35,424 bases of DNA. It comes from CAYXRK01 sp964467615 (GTDB lineage Bacteria; Hydrogenedentota; Hydrogenedentia; Hydrogenedentales; GCA-2746185). The DNA is taken from the NCBI GenBank assembly GCA_964467615.1, contig CAYXRK010000025.1, positions 1 to 35,424 on the forward strand, given 5' to 3'. Below the pieces are notes generated by a model. That model saw nothing but the letters and a program-made list of their open reading frames with translations, was not told the origin of the DNA and did not search any database. Both the position numbers and the translations under genes were made by a program. Of this stretch, positions 23,164-31,582 are shown one piece after another (positions within the stretch are counted from its first letter, which is position 1; each line of letters opens with the position of its first letter).

Positions 23164-25776
23164 ATGCCATCTTCCGCTTCTGTCGCTCCTTCCGCACCGA
23201 ACGGCGCCTTGTGGAGCGAGCTCCCAGCGGTGCGGGTGTTGACGGGCTTGGTGCTCGCCGCCATCGTGGCGTATGCGGCGGCGATTCGGCTGCATGAACT
23301 CGACGAGAGCTATTGGATCGACGAGGTACTCACTCACAATCGGGCCGGCGAAACGGTCGAAACGATTTTGAGCAAGCCGGATCCCGTCACGGTGCTTATC
23401 GCGCGCTACATGCGCGGATTCAGCGATGAGGAATTCGTCGTCCGGCTTCCGTTCGCGCTTGCGGGAGTCGCCGGTGTTCTCGCAATGTATTTTTTGGCGA
23501 GATCGGGTGGCGGCCCGCTTGCGGGATTGATCTGCGCCGCGCTGCTCGCAGCATCTCCCTATCATGTGCAAATATCCCAAAACGTGCGGTACTACGGATT
23601 GCTGGTGTTGGCATACATCGCGGGGGCATGGGTGCTGTCGCGGGCATTGCGATTGAACCAGTTGCTGGATTGGATAGTTCTCGCACTAATCGGATTAATT
23701 GGGATCGAGACCCATCTTACAATGATGTTCTTTCTGGGTCCGGCGGCGGTGGGCGGGGCGATTTGGGCGGTGTTCGCGAGAGGTTTGCCGGCGGGCGAGA
23801 AGCTTTCGCGCGTACTTCTCTTGGCGCTGTGCATGGCCGTCCCGTTTCTGCCGTCCTTGGGAGAGCATATCGAGCGGTTCAAAGGATTCGCGGGGGTGGT
23901 GGAGCGGCCAGCGGGGCCAGCCGAAGGAGAGACGGCGGGTGACACGCCGGCTGCGGCGCCAATCGAGGAAAAACTCGGCCCCGAGGATTATGTCGGTTAC
24001 TTGCGGGACTTCTTTCACGGTTTCGGGGGATGGCAGGAGTACGCACTTCTCGGATTGGCGGGGCTCGGTTTAGTCAGTCTTTTTGTCAACAATCGTTCAC
24101 TTGCCTGCATCATGTTGACGCTGCTGGCGGCGCCGATCCCATTGTTCTACCTTTCGCTCGGTCATGCTCCGAGTTCGCGGCATTTCAGCATTCTGTTGCC
24201 GGTAGGAATTCTATTGGGCGGACTTGGCCTGGCGTGGGTAACGGCCGGCGGGCGGCGCGCCGCGATGTGGGCGGCCGATAACGGCCGCGGGCTCGGTTTG
24301 TCAGCGGGCGGGCTGTGCACCGCGCTTTTGCTGGCGGGCTTCGGACTGATCTATGCACCGAGGACGAACGCGGCCGTGGCGGACTATTTTCGGGATCGTC
24401 CACAGGAAGACTGGAAGGGGCTGGCGAAGTATCTAGCGCCTCAGGTGCAGGACGGGGACGCGTTTATCTATTGGCCACATGAGCACCGGCCGGGGGCGGG
24501 GCGCAGGTATTGGAGCGCGGTCATGGCGGTGCCGATGGAGTTTTATCTGAATCGTGAATTGCTGGCGCCGCAATTGACCATGAACCGGATCAAACGGTAC
24601 GGCGTAAAGCACGCCACCGAGATTGTGCCAATTCTGCAGGCAGACCCGGCGTCGACGACGTGGGTCATCACGCGTTGGGAAGAGCAACTTCCACTGGAGG
24701 AGCAAGAGGCACTGGGGAAGATCGCGGGACCGGGCATCCGTTTTCAAGGGTTGACGGTCCATCCGCTTGGCGCCCCTACAGTGAATTTGATTGCACAGGG
24801 CGCGTTCGAAGATGGAAGCGTGTCGGAATCTCCGACCGGCGAAGTGACTCTAAGTAAGAGCACGCCGAATCCCGCGGGAGGACAATCTTTGCGAATGAGC
24901 AATCTAGGAAACGCGAAGGTCGGGGCGAAGATGCCGGTGGCTCCCGTTGTGTATTGGGTGAGAAACTCCTTCTTGGATGCGTGGGACAATGGGAAACCTC
25001 TCGGGTGGGAGTTGCCCAGAGACGTTGAGGATGGCCGGATCGCGCGCGCAACCGAAGGGACGCACGGGGCGGGAACGTCGCTACATGTGTTGCCCGGCGA
25101 TTCGACGGTGCGGATAGAGCAGGTGCTCGCAGCGCCGCCAACGGATGCAGGGCCGATACAGCTCACGGTCGTTGCCAAATCGACCGGTCCGTTGAGAGCG
25201 GCGTTGAGCTACGTGGATGGGATCGGCCAGATTCACGAGGAGTGGATCAACTATTCTGGTGGGGGCCAATGGGAGAACCTTCTTGGCGAGACGAACCTGG
25301 GCGGCCGCCACCCGGACTCGCCAATCAAGGTGGTAATTGAATCTCCCGCTAATGCGGATTCGTATATCGACGCAGTGGCGGTAACGCGTTCGGTGAACGC
25401 CACGACGTTGGACCCTGGATTCGACTATGTGTTGTCGCTGTACGTGAAGCACGAGTACGTTGAAGCAGCGGAGCACGACCCCACGTTGACTGCCGAGGTG
25501 GCGCTGATGGGCACCCAATCGGACGGCGGCGAGCGGCGCCAGCGCTTGATTTCGTTCATCGGTAAACGGGATTGGTCGCGTTACGTGTTTCATCTCAAAC
25601 CGGGAGTGGATATCGCCGCGGACATTCACGATCTTTGCGTGTTTGCGGGATTCTCCGGAGGGATCGGGGTCCTTTGGATTGACGACGTGCAATTCGAGGC
25701 CGGCCCGATCGCGACACCACCGGCTCAGGGGATTCGCCTGCCTCACGACGAACGGCTCGCAGCGGCCGGGTCCTGA
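23164..25776 (+). CDS. GT39-like membrane glycosyltransferase with C-terminal beta domains
   Basis: An 870-residue protein. Residues about 25-430 hold around ten membrane helices of the GT-C (PMT/ArnT-like, PF13231-type) fold. The first periplasmic loop has the catalytic-type acidic pair in YWIDEVLTHNRA (D53, E54), and QNVRYYGLLVLAYI matches the family. Such enzymes move a sugar from a polyprenyl carrier to an acceptor outside the membrane. From about 530 on there are two soluble stretches that look like jelly-roll, carbohydrate-binding modules (NPAGGQSLRMSNLG; GPIQLTVVAKSTGP). GGGACGGG precedes the ATG. It is followed 60 bases later by a GT2 gene on the same strand. Confidence 0.85.
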   Translation: MPSSASVAPSAPNGALWSELPAVRVLTGLVLAAIVAYAAAIRLHELDESYWIDEVLTHNRAGETVETILSKPDPVTVLIARYMRGFSDEEFVVRLPFALAGVAGVLAMYFLARSGGGPLAGLICAALLAASPYHVQISQNVRYYGLLVLAYIAGAWVLSRALRLNQLLDWIVLALIGLIGIETHLTMMFFLGPAAVGGAIWAVFARGLPAGEKLSRVLLLALCMAVPFLPSLGEHIERFKGFAGVVERPAGPAEGETAGDTPAAAPIEEKLGPEDYVGYLRDFFHGFGGWQEYALLGLAGLGLVSLFVNNRSLACIMLTLLAAPIPLFYLSLGHAPSSRHFSILLPVGILLGGLGLAWVTAGGRRAAMWAADNGRGLGLSAGGLCTALLLAGFGLIYAPRTNAAVADYFRDRPQEDWKGLAKYLAPQVQDGDAFIYWPHEHRPGAGRRYWSAVMAVPMEFYLNRELLAPQLTMNRIKRYGVKHATEIVPILQADPASTTWVITRWEEQLPLEEQEALGKIAGPGIRFQGLTVHPLGAPTVNLIAQGAFEDGSVSESPTGEVTLSKSTPNPAGGQSLRMSNLGNAKVGAKMPVAPVVYWVRNSFLDAWDNGKPLGWELPRDVEDGRIARATEGTHGAGTSLHVLPGDSTVRIEQVLAAPPTDAGPIQLTVVAKSTGPLRAALSYVDGIGQIHEEWINYSGGGQWENLLGETNLGGRHPDSPIKVVIESPANADSYIDAVAVTRSVNATTLDPGFDYVLSLYVKHEYVEAAEHDPTLTAEVALMGTQSDGGERRQRLISFIGKRDWSRYVFHLKPGVDIAADIHDLCVFAGFSGGIGVLWIDDVQFEAGPIATPPAQGIRLPHDERLAAAGS

Positions 25777-25836
25777 AGCCGTAGTTTTTCTGAAGCAACG
25801 TAGATTCCCTGAACGAGAAGCGCCGACTAGCCACAC

Positions 25837-26823
25837 ATGGAAGCGAACCGGACCATCTCGATCATCGTTCCTGTTTTCAACGAGGAAGACAGTATCGGAC
25901 CGCTCTATGGGGAGATTCGGGCCGCGGTGGAAAGAGTGCCGCGCTCGTCTTACGAGATCGTGTTCGTTGACGATGGTAGCGAGGATTCGTCGGTCCGTGT
26001 CTGCCGCCAACTCTGCGCATCAGATCCTGAGCACGTGAGGTTGGTGGCGTTGCGCCGAAATTTCGGACAGACGGCCGCGATGGCGGCGGGCTTCGATCAT
26101 GCGTCGGGCGACTTGATCATTCCTATCGACGCCGACATGCAAAACGACCCGGCGGACATTCCCAGGCTTATCGAGAAGATCGACGAGGGTTATGACGTGG
26201 TGAGCGGATGGCGCGCGGACCGGCAAGACAAGTTCATTACGCGCAAGATTCCGTCGTTGATCGCAAACCGCTTGATCTCGCGCATCACGTTTGTGCGCCT
26301 ACACGACTACGGTTGCACGCTCAAGGCGTATCGCCGCGACGTGGTCGAGCACATGCGGCTGTACGGCGAGCTTCATCGATTTCTTCCAGTGTTGGCGAGT
26401 TGGGCGGGGGCGCGCGTGACCGAGATCCAGGTCAACCACCGGCCGCGGAAATTTGGGAAATCCAAGTATGGGCTTGGCCGCACCAGACGGGTGCTGCTCG
26501 ACCTTGTCACGGTCAAGTTTCTTTCCGACTATTCGACCAAGCCTATGCAAATATTCGGAAAGTGGGGCATTTGGGCGTTCGCGGCGAGCGGGGGGTTCAT
26601 GCTGCTGGCGTTGTTTCTGAAGTTCTTCTATGGGATGGACTTCACGGACAATCCTTGGCTTTACCTCTCGATTTTCTGCGGCCTGACCGGCGTACAACTG
26701 ATCGGGCTTGGGCTGTTGAGTGAACTCAGTGTTCGAACCTATTACGAGAGCCAACAGAAGCGGATTTACACGGTCCGCGAAGTGGTGAACACGGCGCCGC
26801 CCGGTGAAAATTCTCATACTTAA
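25837..26823 (+). CDS. GT2 polyprenyl-phosphate glycosyltransferase
   Basis: A 328-residue enzyme of the DPM1 / GtrB / ArnC type that loads a sugar on undecaprenyl phosphate at the inner face of the membrane. The GT-A core shows IIVPVFNEED, FVDDGSEDSS, the metal-binding DAD (98-100), QNDP and DYGCTLKAYRR. Two C-terminal membrane helices (about 245-270 and 278-302) end in a tail typical of the family (RTYYESQQKR). The product would be the natural donor for the GT39-like enzyme encoded just upstream. The next gene begins 20 bases before this stop codon. No clear ribosome binding site is seen. Confidence 0.92.
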   Translation: MEANRTISIIVPVFNEEDSIGPLYGEIRAAVERVPRSSYEIVFVDDGSEDSSVRVCRQLCASDPEHVRLVALRRNFGQTAAMAAGFDHASGDLIIPIDADMQNDPADIPRLIEKIDEGYDVVSGWRADRQDKFITRKIPSLIANRLISRITFVRLHDYGCTLKAYRRDVVEHMRLYGELHRFLPVLASWAGARVTEIQVNHRPRKFGKSKYGLGRTRRVLLDLVTVKFLSDYSTKPMQIFGKWGIWAFAASGGFMLLALFLKFFYGMDFTDNPWLYLSIFCGLTGVQLIGLGLLSELSVRTYYESQQKRIYTVREVVNTAPPGENSHT

Positions 26824-27955
26824 TTACGAATGGCCCCCGTTGGGCGGCGGCGGCGGCCCCGTCGCGGAGGGTCTGGCCAGGGGTTACGTCGAAGCGGGGC
26901 ACGAGGTCCGCGTCATCTCGATGCGGTACCGCGGCCAACCCAAAATCGAAGAGCGCCACGGATTCGAAATTCGACGGGTCCGGTGTCTGCGGCGGCGGAT
27001 GGAGACGTGCCAGACCCACGAGATGATTAGCTACGTCGTGTCGGCGCTCATCCCGGCGATCGCGATGTGCCGTTCGTGGAGGCCGGAAGTTATTCATTGT
27101 CATTTCGCGGTACCGACCGGCCTGCTGGCAATGCTCGTGCATTGGGCGACTCGCGTACCCTATGTCGTTACGATTCATGGTTCCGATCTTCCGGGCTACA
27201 ACCCCGACCGATTTACATTGATGCACAACATCACGCCGCCGCTGTTGCGCCTAATTCTGGGGAACGCATCGCGGGTGGTAAGTCCATCGGCCTTTTTGAG
27301 TTCACACGCCTCCCGCTACGTAGGGGAGCGCCATTGCGAGTTCATTCCAAATAGTATCGACTGTTCCTCGTTCTCGCCGGGCAGTTCGGAGCGGACCGAA
27401 AGCGTCCTGATGTGCGGCCGATTGCTACGAAGAAAAGGGTTCTTGGAAGTGCTCGAAGCGCTAGAGTCAGCGCCACCGGGTCTTCACGTGCACATTGCGG
27501 GCGATGGTCCCGAGCGCAAGGAACTCGAGGCGGCGAGCGCGAAATTGCGGTGCCGGGTGATTTTTCATGGATGGCTGGAAAGTGGCAGCGAAGAAATCCA
27601 ACGTCTATACGCGAATTGTTCCATCTTTTGCCTTCCCTCCGAGCGCGAGAACGCTTCGGTCGCTTTGCTCGAAGCCATGGCCTCGGGCATGGCGATCATC
27701 ACGTCGAACACGACCGGATGCGCGGAGACCATTGGCGATGCGGGGATTGTCGTCTCTCCAAGGAATGTCGCTGAGATTCGAAACGCGTTGGAAGGACTTC
27801 TTGGCAACCCGGCGCGAGTCGCGGAACTTGGCCAAGCGGCGCGCAGCCGGGCGGAGAAAGTCTATGACCAACGAGTATGCGTCGCCAGATATTTGGACGT
27901 CCTTCGCGCGTGCGCCGAGACGAGAAAGCACGGTAGCGGAACGAGGAGGCGATGA
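26804..27955 (+). CDS. GT4 family glycosyltransferase
   Basis: A 383-residue GT-B enzyme that transfers a sugar from a nucleotide donor. The N-terminal half opens with the family-typical YEWPPLGGGGG glycine loop and has VVTIHGSDLPG. The C-terminal half has VLMCGRLLRRKGFLEVLEAL, HIAGDGPERKEL, and the donor-binding E-x7-E type motif around CLPSERENASVALLEAMA. The start is GTG at 26804, inside the end of the GT2 gene (20-base overlap), giving the expected N-terminal beta strand MKILILNYEW. It is the last gene of the polysaccharide cluster. Acceptor and sugar cannot be told from sequence. Confidence 0.9.
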   Translation: MKILILNYEWPPLGGGGGPVAEGLARGYVEAGHEVRVISMRYRGQPKIEERHGFEIRRVRCLRRRMETCQTHEMISYVVSALIPAIAMCRSWRPEVIHCHFAVPTGLLAMLVHWATRVPYVVTIHGSDLPGYNPDRFTLMHNITPPLLRLILGNASRVVSPSAFLSSHASRYVGERHCEFIPNSIDCSSFSPGSSERTESVLMCGRLLRRKGFLEVLEALESAPPGLHVHIAGDGPERKELEAASAKLRCRVIFHGWLESGSEEIQRLYANCSIFCLPSERENASVALLEAMASGMAIITSNTTGCAETIGDAGIVVSPRNVAEIRNALEGLLGNPARVAELGQAARSRAEKVYDQRVCVARYLDVLRACAETRKHGSGTRRR

Positions 27956-27986
27956 GTGAATGCTGCCGAGAAATGCGGGCTGTTAA

Positions 27987-28003
27987 GGGACTGACACCGT
28001 CCC
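27987..28003. repeat. Short GGGAC/GTCCC inverted repeat between convergent genes
   Basis: GGGAC and GTCCC arms (5 bases, 7-base loop) lie between the GT4 stop and the sulfotransferase stop. The string resembles REP-like dispersed elements seen in other bacteria. No T run follows, so the terminator role is doubtful. Confidence 0.4.
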
Positions 28004-28006
28004 CGA

Positions 28007-28612
28007 TTACAGTTTCGGCTGGCTAAAGGCAAACTGCTCGCGAGTATTTACCTTGGGGAATGGCGCATCGGGCACGGGCACTCCGAGCGCTTCGCAGATG
28101 GGCGCCCAACCGTCTCCCGCGGTCCACTCGAGCAGCCGGTGAGGCGGCACGCTTTCGCGCACGCGCGCATTGTGCTGCTCGAACGCGGCGATGCACGCGG
28201 CCCGATCGTCGAGCGCGTCGGTGAACCGCGCACGGAACACATCGAAGACCATCGCGTGCCAGTCGGTGCCCTTCATGCCTTGGCTGGTGGGAAAGATCGT
28301 TTCGTGCGCGCTGCGCCACCACGATTCGGGGTCGCGCGTGGAAAGAAGCACGAGCGCGTCTGGGTATTCCGCGCTCAATTCGGGCCAGAACGAGGCCACG
28401 GGCCAATCCACCGCTGCGGCGTAACCCGCAAACAGGACTGCCCAATCGACCGGTTCATCCTTGGCCGCCGCGCGCCACATGGGCACGTGTTCGGGGTGCG
28501 AAAACACTTCGGCCATGTGGTAGCACGGCGCGCCCAGCAACTGTTCCAACGCCAGCTTGAGGGACAACGTCCCCGTGCGCCCAAGTCCCGCGCCGACTAC
28601 TTTCAATGGCAT
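28007..28612 (-). CDS. Sulfotransferase-family protein
   Basis: A 201-residue protein of the Sulfotransfer_4 type, a P-loop-like fold that moves sulfate from PAPS to an acceptor. The 5'-phosphosulfate loop appears as GLGRTGTLSLKLAL near the N terminus. The 3'-phosphate motif appears as LSTRDPESWWRSA around residue 110. Start ATG 28612 has GGGAG seven bases upstream; the open frame extends to 28702 but crosses into the toxin gene. It follows parE by 16 bases on the same strand and meets the polysaccharide cluster tail-to-tail. A link to sulfation of surface glycans is possible but unproven. Confidence 0.85.
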   Translation of the reverse strand: MPLKVVGAGLGRTGTLSLKLALEQLLGAPCYHMAEVFSHPEHVPMWRAAAKDEPVDWAVLFAGYAAAVDWPVASFWPELSAEYPDALVLLSTRDPESWWRSAHETIFPTSQGMKGTDWHAMVFDVFRARFTDALDDRAACIAAFEQHNARVRESVPPHRLLEWTAGDGWAPICEALGVPVPDAPFPKVNTREQFAFSQPKL

Positions 28613-28628
28613 TTGATCACTCCCGTGT

Positions 28629-28949
28629 TCATTCCAAATCGTCCAGGATTGCTGCGATGTCTCGCGAAGCGTACAGGACCCGTACGATCTCGACGCCGTC
28701 AAGAGCGACGCGATAGAAAATCAGGTGTTTGCCAAATCCCTTCACGGTCCACATGCGGATTCCCTCCAGCAGAGCATCGCCGAGGTAGTGGCGCGCGCCT
28801 ATCTCGGGCCTCTCAACAAGGACTGAAAGCGCGTCTTCGATGGCAGTCAGAAACCCTTCCGCAGCGTCTGGATTGTCCTCCGCGATGTAGAGCGCTTGTT
28901 CAACTACGTCTGCTTTCGCTTTCGGACGTATAACAATCTCGCTAGGCAC
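28629..28949 (-). CDS. parE: ParE/RelE-family toxin
   Basis: A 106-residue protein of the RelE/ParE fold. ParE members poison gyrase and RelE members cut mRNA at the ribosome; the two cannot be told apart with confidence here. Typical features are IRPKAKADVVEQALYIAEDN, with its long first helix, and the closing strands HLIFYRVALDGVEIVRVLYASRDI. Start is GTG at 28949, overlapping the antitoxin stop by 8 bases. The order antitoxin-toxin is the normal one for ParDE. Confidence 0.88.
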   Translation of the reverse strand: MPSEIVIRPKAKADVVEQALYIAEDNPDAAEGFLTAIEDALSVLVERPEIGARHYLGDALLEGIRMWTVKGFGKHLIFYRVALDGVEIVRVLYASRDIAAILDDLE

Positions 28950-29205
28950 GCGTCCCTCTGTCCTTCAAACCTTTGAAGACCGCCCGGCGAATTTCGTCCC
29001 AGGTTTCTTGCGTCAACTCTTCCGCATCGCCGCTGTTCAGCCCTTCTAGTAGCAGGCCTTGGAGCCGCTCCTGCGCTTTGCGCTTTTGATCGTCGCGGAT
29101 GAGGGAGCGCACGTATTCGCTGGCGGTACTAAACCCGCCCGTTTTCGTCTGCTCGTCGACATGGTCCCTCATTTTTTCGGGCAGGGAAATGTTTAGTGTG
29201 GTCAT
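28942..29205 (-). CDS. parD: ParD-like ribbon-helix-helix antitoxin
   Basis: An 87-residue antitoxin. The N-terminal half (MTTLNISLPEKMRDHVDEQ ... TASEYVRSLIRDD) is a ribbon-helix-helix DNA-binding domain. The C-terminal half is an acidic helix expected to wrap the toxin. ATG 29205 is preferred over an in-frame TTG at 29217 because it begins the RHH strand. It overlaps parE by 8 bases. Such antitoxins repress their own promoter; repeated TGYCAA half-sites lie just upstream. Confidence 0.88.
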   Translation of the reverse strand: MTTLNISLPEKMRDHVDEQTKTGGFSTASEYVRSLIRDDQKRKAQERLQGLLLEGLNSGDAEELTQETWDEIRRAVFKGLKDRGTRA

Positions 29206-29233
29206 GGTCCCAATCAAGCCTCGATCTACGATG

Positions 29234-29270
29234 TGTCAAAATCATAACATAAATTGTCAATATATGCCAA
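29234..29270 (-). promoter_or_regulatory. parDE promoter with phased TGYCAA half-sites
   Basis: On the minus strand, -35 TTGGCA (29270-29265) and -10 TATGAT (29246-29241) are separated by 18 bases. Forward-strand TGYCAA occurs at 29234, 29255 and 29265, that is 21 and 10 bases apart, so all three face the same side of the helix. This is the kind of array an RHH antitoxin binds. The stretch is markedly AT-rich. Confidence 0.5.
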
Positions 29271-29367
29271 AAATATCGAGCAATTTATTGGATTCCCCGA
29301 CGCCTACCTGAGAGAATTCGTCCTCAATGAACACTTCAGGTCGAAGCCAACTGTGGAGGGGTAGCCA

Positions 29368-29880
29368 ATGCGTAACGTGGAATTCGATGCTTGCATTCAA
29401 TCATCATCCAAGCGCCGTTTCTTGCAGGCGCTGACGGCGGCCGGCATCGGCGGGATCGTTCTCCCGAGCGCCATTCGATCCGCGCAAGTGCTCGCTGCCG
29501 AGGGCGACGGAACGGTCAAGTTGGCATTTTGCCTGCGCCGCCTGCCGAACTTGTCGCGCGAGGAGTTTCAGAAATACTGGTTCGAGAAGCACGGGCCCTT
29601 GGTGCGATCGCACGCGAAGGTCCTCAACATCCGCCGCTATATCCAACTGCACTCGCTTGATGACGCGATGAGCGCGGGCGTGCGCGATGCCCGGCAATCG
29701 CCGGAGCCGTACGACGGCGTAGCGGAATTGTGGTGGGACAGCTTCGAGGAATTCGCGCCCGCGCAAAACCCGCCCGAGCGCCTCGCTGCGGGAACCGAAC
29801 TCCTCGAAGACGAACGCAAGTTCATTGATCTGGCCAAGTCACCGGTATGGCTGGGCCGCGAGCGGGTGATCGTGGGGTAA
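29368..29880 (+). CDS. Exported EthD-domain protein
   Basis: A 170-residue protein with an N-terminal export signal of twin-arginine look: SSKRRFLQALTAAGIGG then a hydrophobic stretch, residues about 12-40. The mature part has an EthD (dimeric alpha-beta barrel) domain: FCLRRLPNLSREEFQKYWFEKHGPLV, then RRYIQLH. EthD proteins are small, often co-encoded with oxidative degradation genes, but their reaction is mostly unknown. A strong GGAGGGG site precedes the ATG. No degradative genes adjoin it here. The Tat route would imply a folded or cofactor-bearing protein, which is unusual for the family. Confidence 0.85.
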   Translation: MRNVEFDACIQSSSKRRFLQALTAAGIGGIVLPSAIRSAQVLAAEGDGTVKLAFCLRRLPNLSREEFQKYWFEKHGPLVRSHAKVLNIRRYIQLHSLDDAMSAGVRDARQSPEPYDGVAELWWDSFEEFAPAQNPPERLAAGTELLEDERKFIDLAKSPVWLGRERVIVG

Positions 29881-29907
29881 TCGCCCGTTTCGACACAGGA
29901 CTCGAAA

Positions 29908-31557
29908 TCAGCGGTGGCGCGCCCAGTGCATCGCGAGAGGCGTTGTGACGATGGGGAGCACGGGAAGCGCGATCAGCGCGGGGACGGCGTAGGTGAGGTA
30001 GTGGAAGTCGAATGCGTTGCCGTTGGCGAGGTTATCGAAGTTCATCAGGGTGAGAAATCCGGCGCCCGCGATTGGCATTGCTGCTAGCGCCATGAGCAGT
30101 CGGCGCGGGTTGAGAAAACCGAGCTGGCGCGCCCGAACGAACAGAACAGTCGATGCGCTGAGAACGACAACCGCAGTCAACTGCAGCGCGAATTCTCCGC
30201 GGTCGGGGGTAAAGTCGTTTCCCGCTGTCAAGATGATTATGGAAACACCATAAACAATTAGCACCGCAAACGCGTTGCCGAACCAAATCACCGACCAAAC
30301 GCTCGCGTACGCGGCTATCAGGAGTAACGCGCCGATTCCGAGGCCCTCGAGCACGCTGTATCGATCGAAGAGCCAACTCAGGGTGAAGCGCTCGCCCGTA
30401 AGCGAAACAAGTAGAACGTATATCACGACTGCGAGGACCAGCGGGGCCACGGCGAGCGCCGTCGCGCGCAACAGCGGCAGGAAACGCGCCGACGCCAGCC
30501 GGTCGGTTGGGACCGGAAGGTTGAAAAGAAAGATGCTTATGGGCCGCATCAGCGCACGGTAATTCTGTGCCAGGAAAATGCCGCTCGTAATGAGGGTCGC
30601 CAATCCGAGCGCGGCGTATGCGCCCATGAAGGCGGCCTGACTATACATCGCCCGGAACACGCTATCCGGATGCGATCCGAAATCTCCGCTTGTGATGTTC
30701 TCGTAGTCCGAACCAATGGCGACGGCGACGACGGCCAGCGTGATGAAGAGGACCATTGCAGGAAGGAGCCTCGCCTGCCGGCGGTTTTCATACCACCGCA
30801 GTGCTTGTTCCGGAGACTCGAAGATGAGCTCGCGGTTTCGTCCTCCTCGCCGGATGCTCGGAAGGTAACTTCCGACCTCCTCCAGAAAAGCCAGGCGGCC
30901 ATGGCGATGCAGCGCGACGCCCGCCCACGAGAACGCCACCCCGAATGCGACCAACAGCGCAGGGAAGTACGGAGGATAGGTCTCTCTATCGAAAGACGAG
31001 AATTCAAAATCGAAAAACCTCCACTGGAGCAACACAGAGACCGAAACGAGCGTGAACACAGTAAGCCCGACGCCTCCGGGGCCGACGCACCAAGCAGCCG
31101 ATTGAACGAAGGCGAATACAATCAAAAACCCGAGGACTACCTCTCCGAATGGAAGATGCGCTTCCATCTCCGGACCGAACAACGCGTAGAACGTCAACGT
31201 TCCGGCGAAGCCGATTATCGCAACGGATGCCAGCCCGTATGCCATTCGGCATAGGACCAACGTTAGCGAACCAATAGGCAGCCGCAGCAGATACGCCGGC
31301 ATGGAGAGCTGGAGGTCGGACTCGTCACCAAAGGCGAACAGGAAATAGAGGATGTAGAAGCCACTGCCAAACAAGATACCGGCAGACGCCGTGCGTGCTA
31401 TCGAATTGTAGTAGAGGGCGTCGCCGGCTCCGTAACGCTGGAGATAAATGTACGCCGCGATACACGTCGCTATCGACAAGCCGGTGGCCGCGATGAGGCC
31501 CCGAAACGTGCAACGCCACTGTTCCCAGAAAATGGTTGCGATGATTTTCATTCTCAT
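29908..31557 (-). CDS. ABC transporter permease subunit (ABC-2-like)
   Basis: A 549-residue inner-membrane protein with about a dozen hydrophobic segments, beginning IIATIFWEQWRCTFRGLIAATGLSIA. It lies 25 bases downstream of the ATPase gene on the same strand, so it is taken as that transporter's membrane part. ATG 31557 (MRMKII) has GGAG eight bases upstream; the open frame to 31680 overlaps the ATPase gene and is arginine-rich shadow. There is no recognisable substrate signature. Similar GntR-ATPase-permease sets of the YtrA kind respond to cell-wall or peptide stress in Firmicutes; that role is inference. Confidence 0.8.
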   Translation of the reverse strand: MRMKIIATIFWEQWRCTFRGLIAATGLSIATCIAAYIYLQRYGAGDALYYNSIARTASAGILFGSGFYILYFLFAFGDESDLQLSMPAYLLRLPIGSLTLVLCRMAYGLASVAIIGFAGTLTFYALFGPEMEAHLPFGEVVLGFLIVFAFVQSAAWCVGPGGVGLTVFTLVSVSVLLQWRFFDFEFSSFDRETYPPYFPALLVAFGVAFSWAGVALHRHGRLAFLEEVGSYLPSIRRGGRNRELIFESPEQALRWYENRRQARLLPAMVLFITLAVVAVAIGSDYENITSGDFGSHPDSVFRAMYSQAAFMGAYAALGLATLITSGIFLAQNYRALMRPISIFLFNLPVPTDRLASARFLPLLRATALAVAPLVLAVVIYVLLVSLTGERFTLSWLFDRYSVLEGLGIGALLLIAAYASVWSVIWFGNAFAVLIVYGVSIIILTAGNDFTPDRGEFALQLTAVVVLSASTVLFVRARQLGFLNPRRLLMALAAMPIAGAGFLTLMNFDNLANGNAFDFHYLTYAVPALIALPVLPIVTTPLAMHWARHR

Positions 31558-31582
31558 GCGAAGTTCTCCCAAAGGTCGAAGA

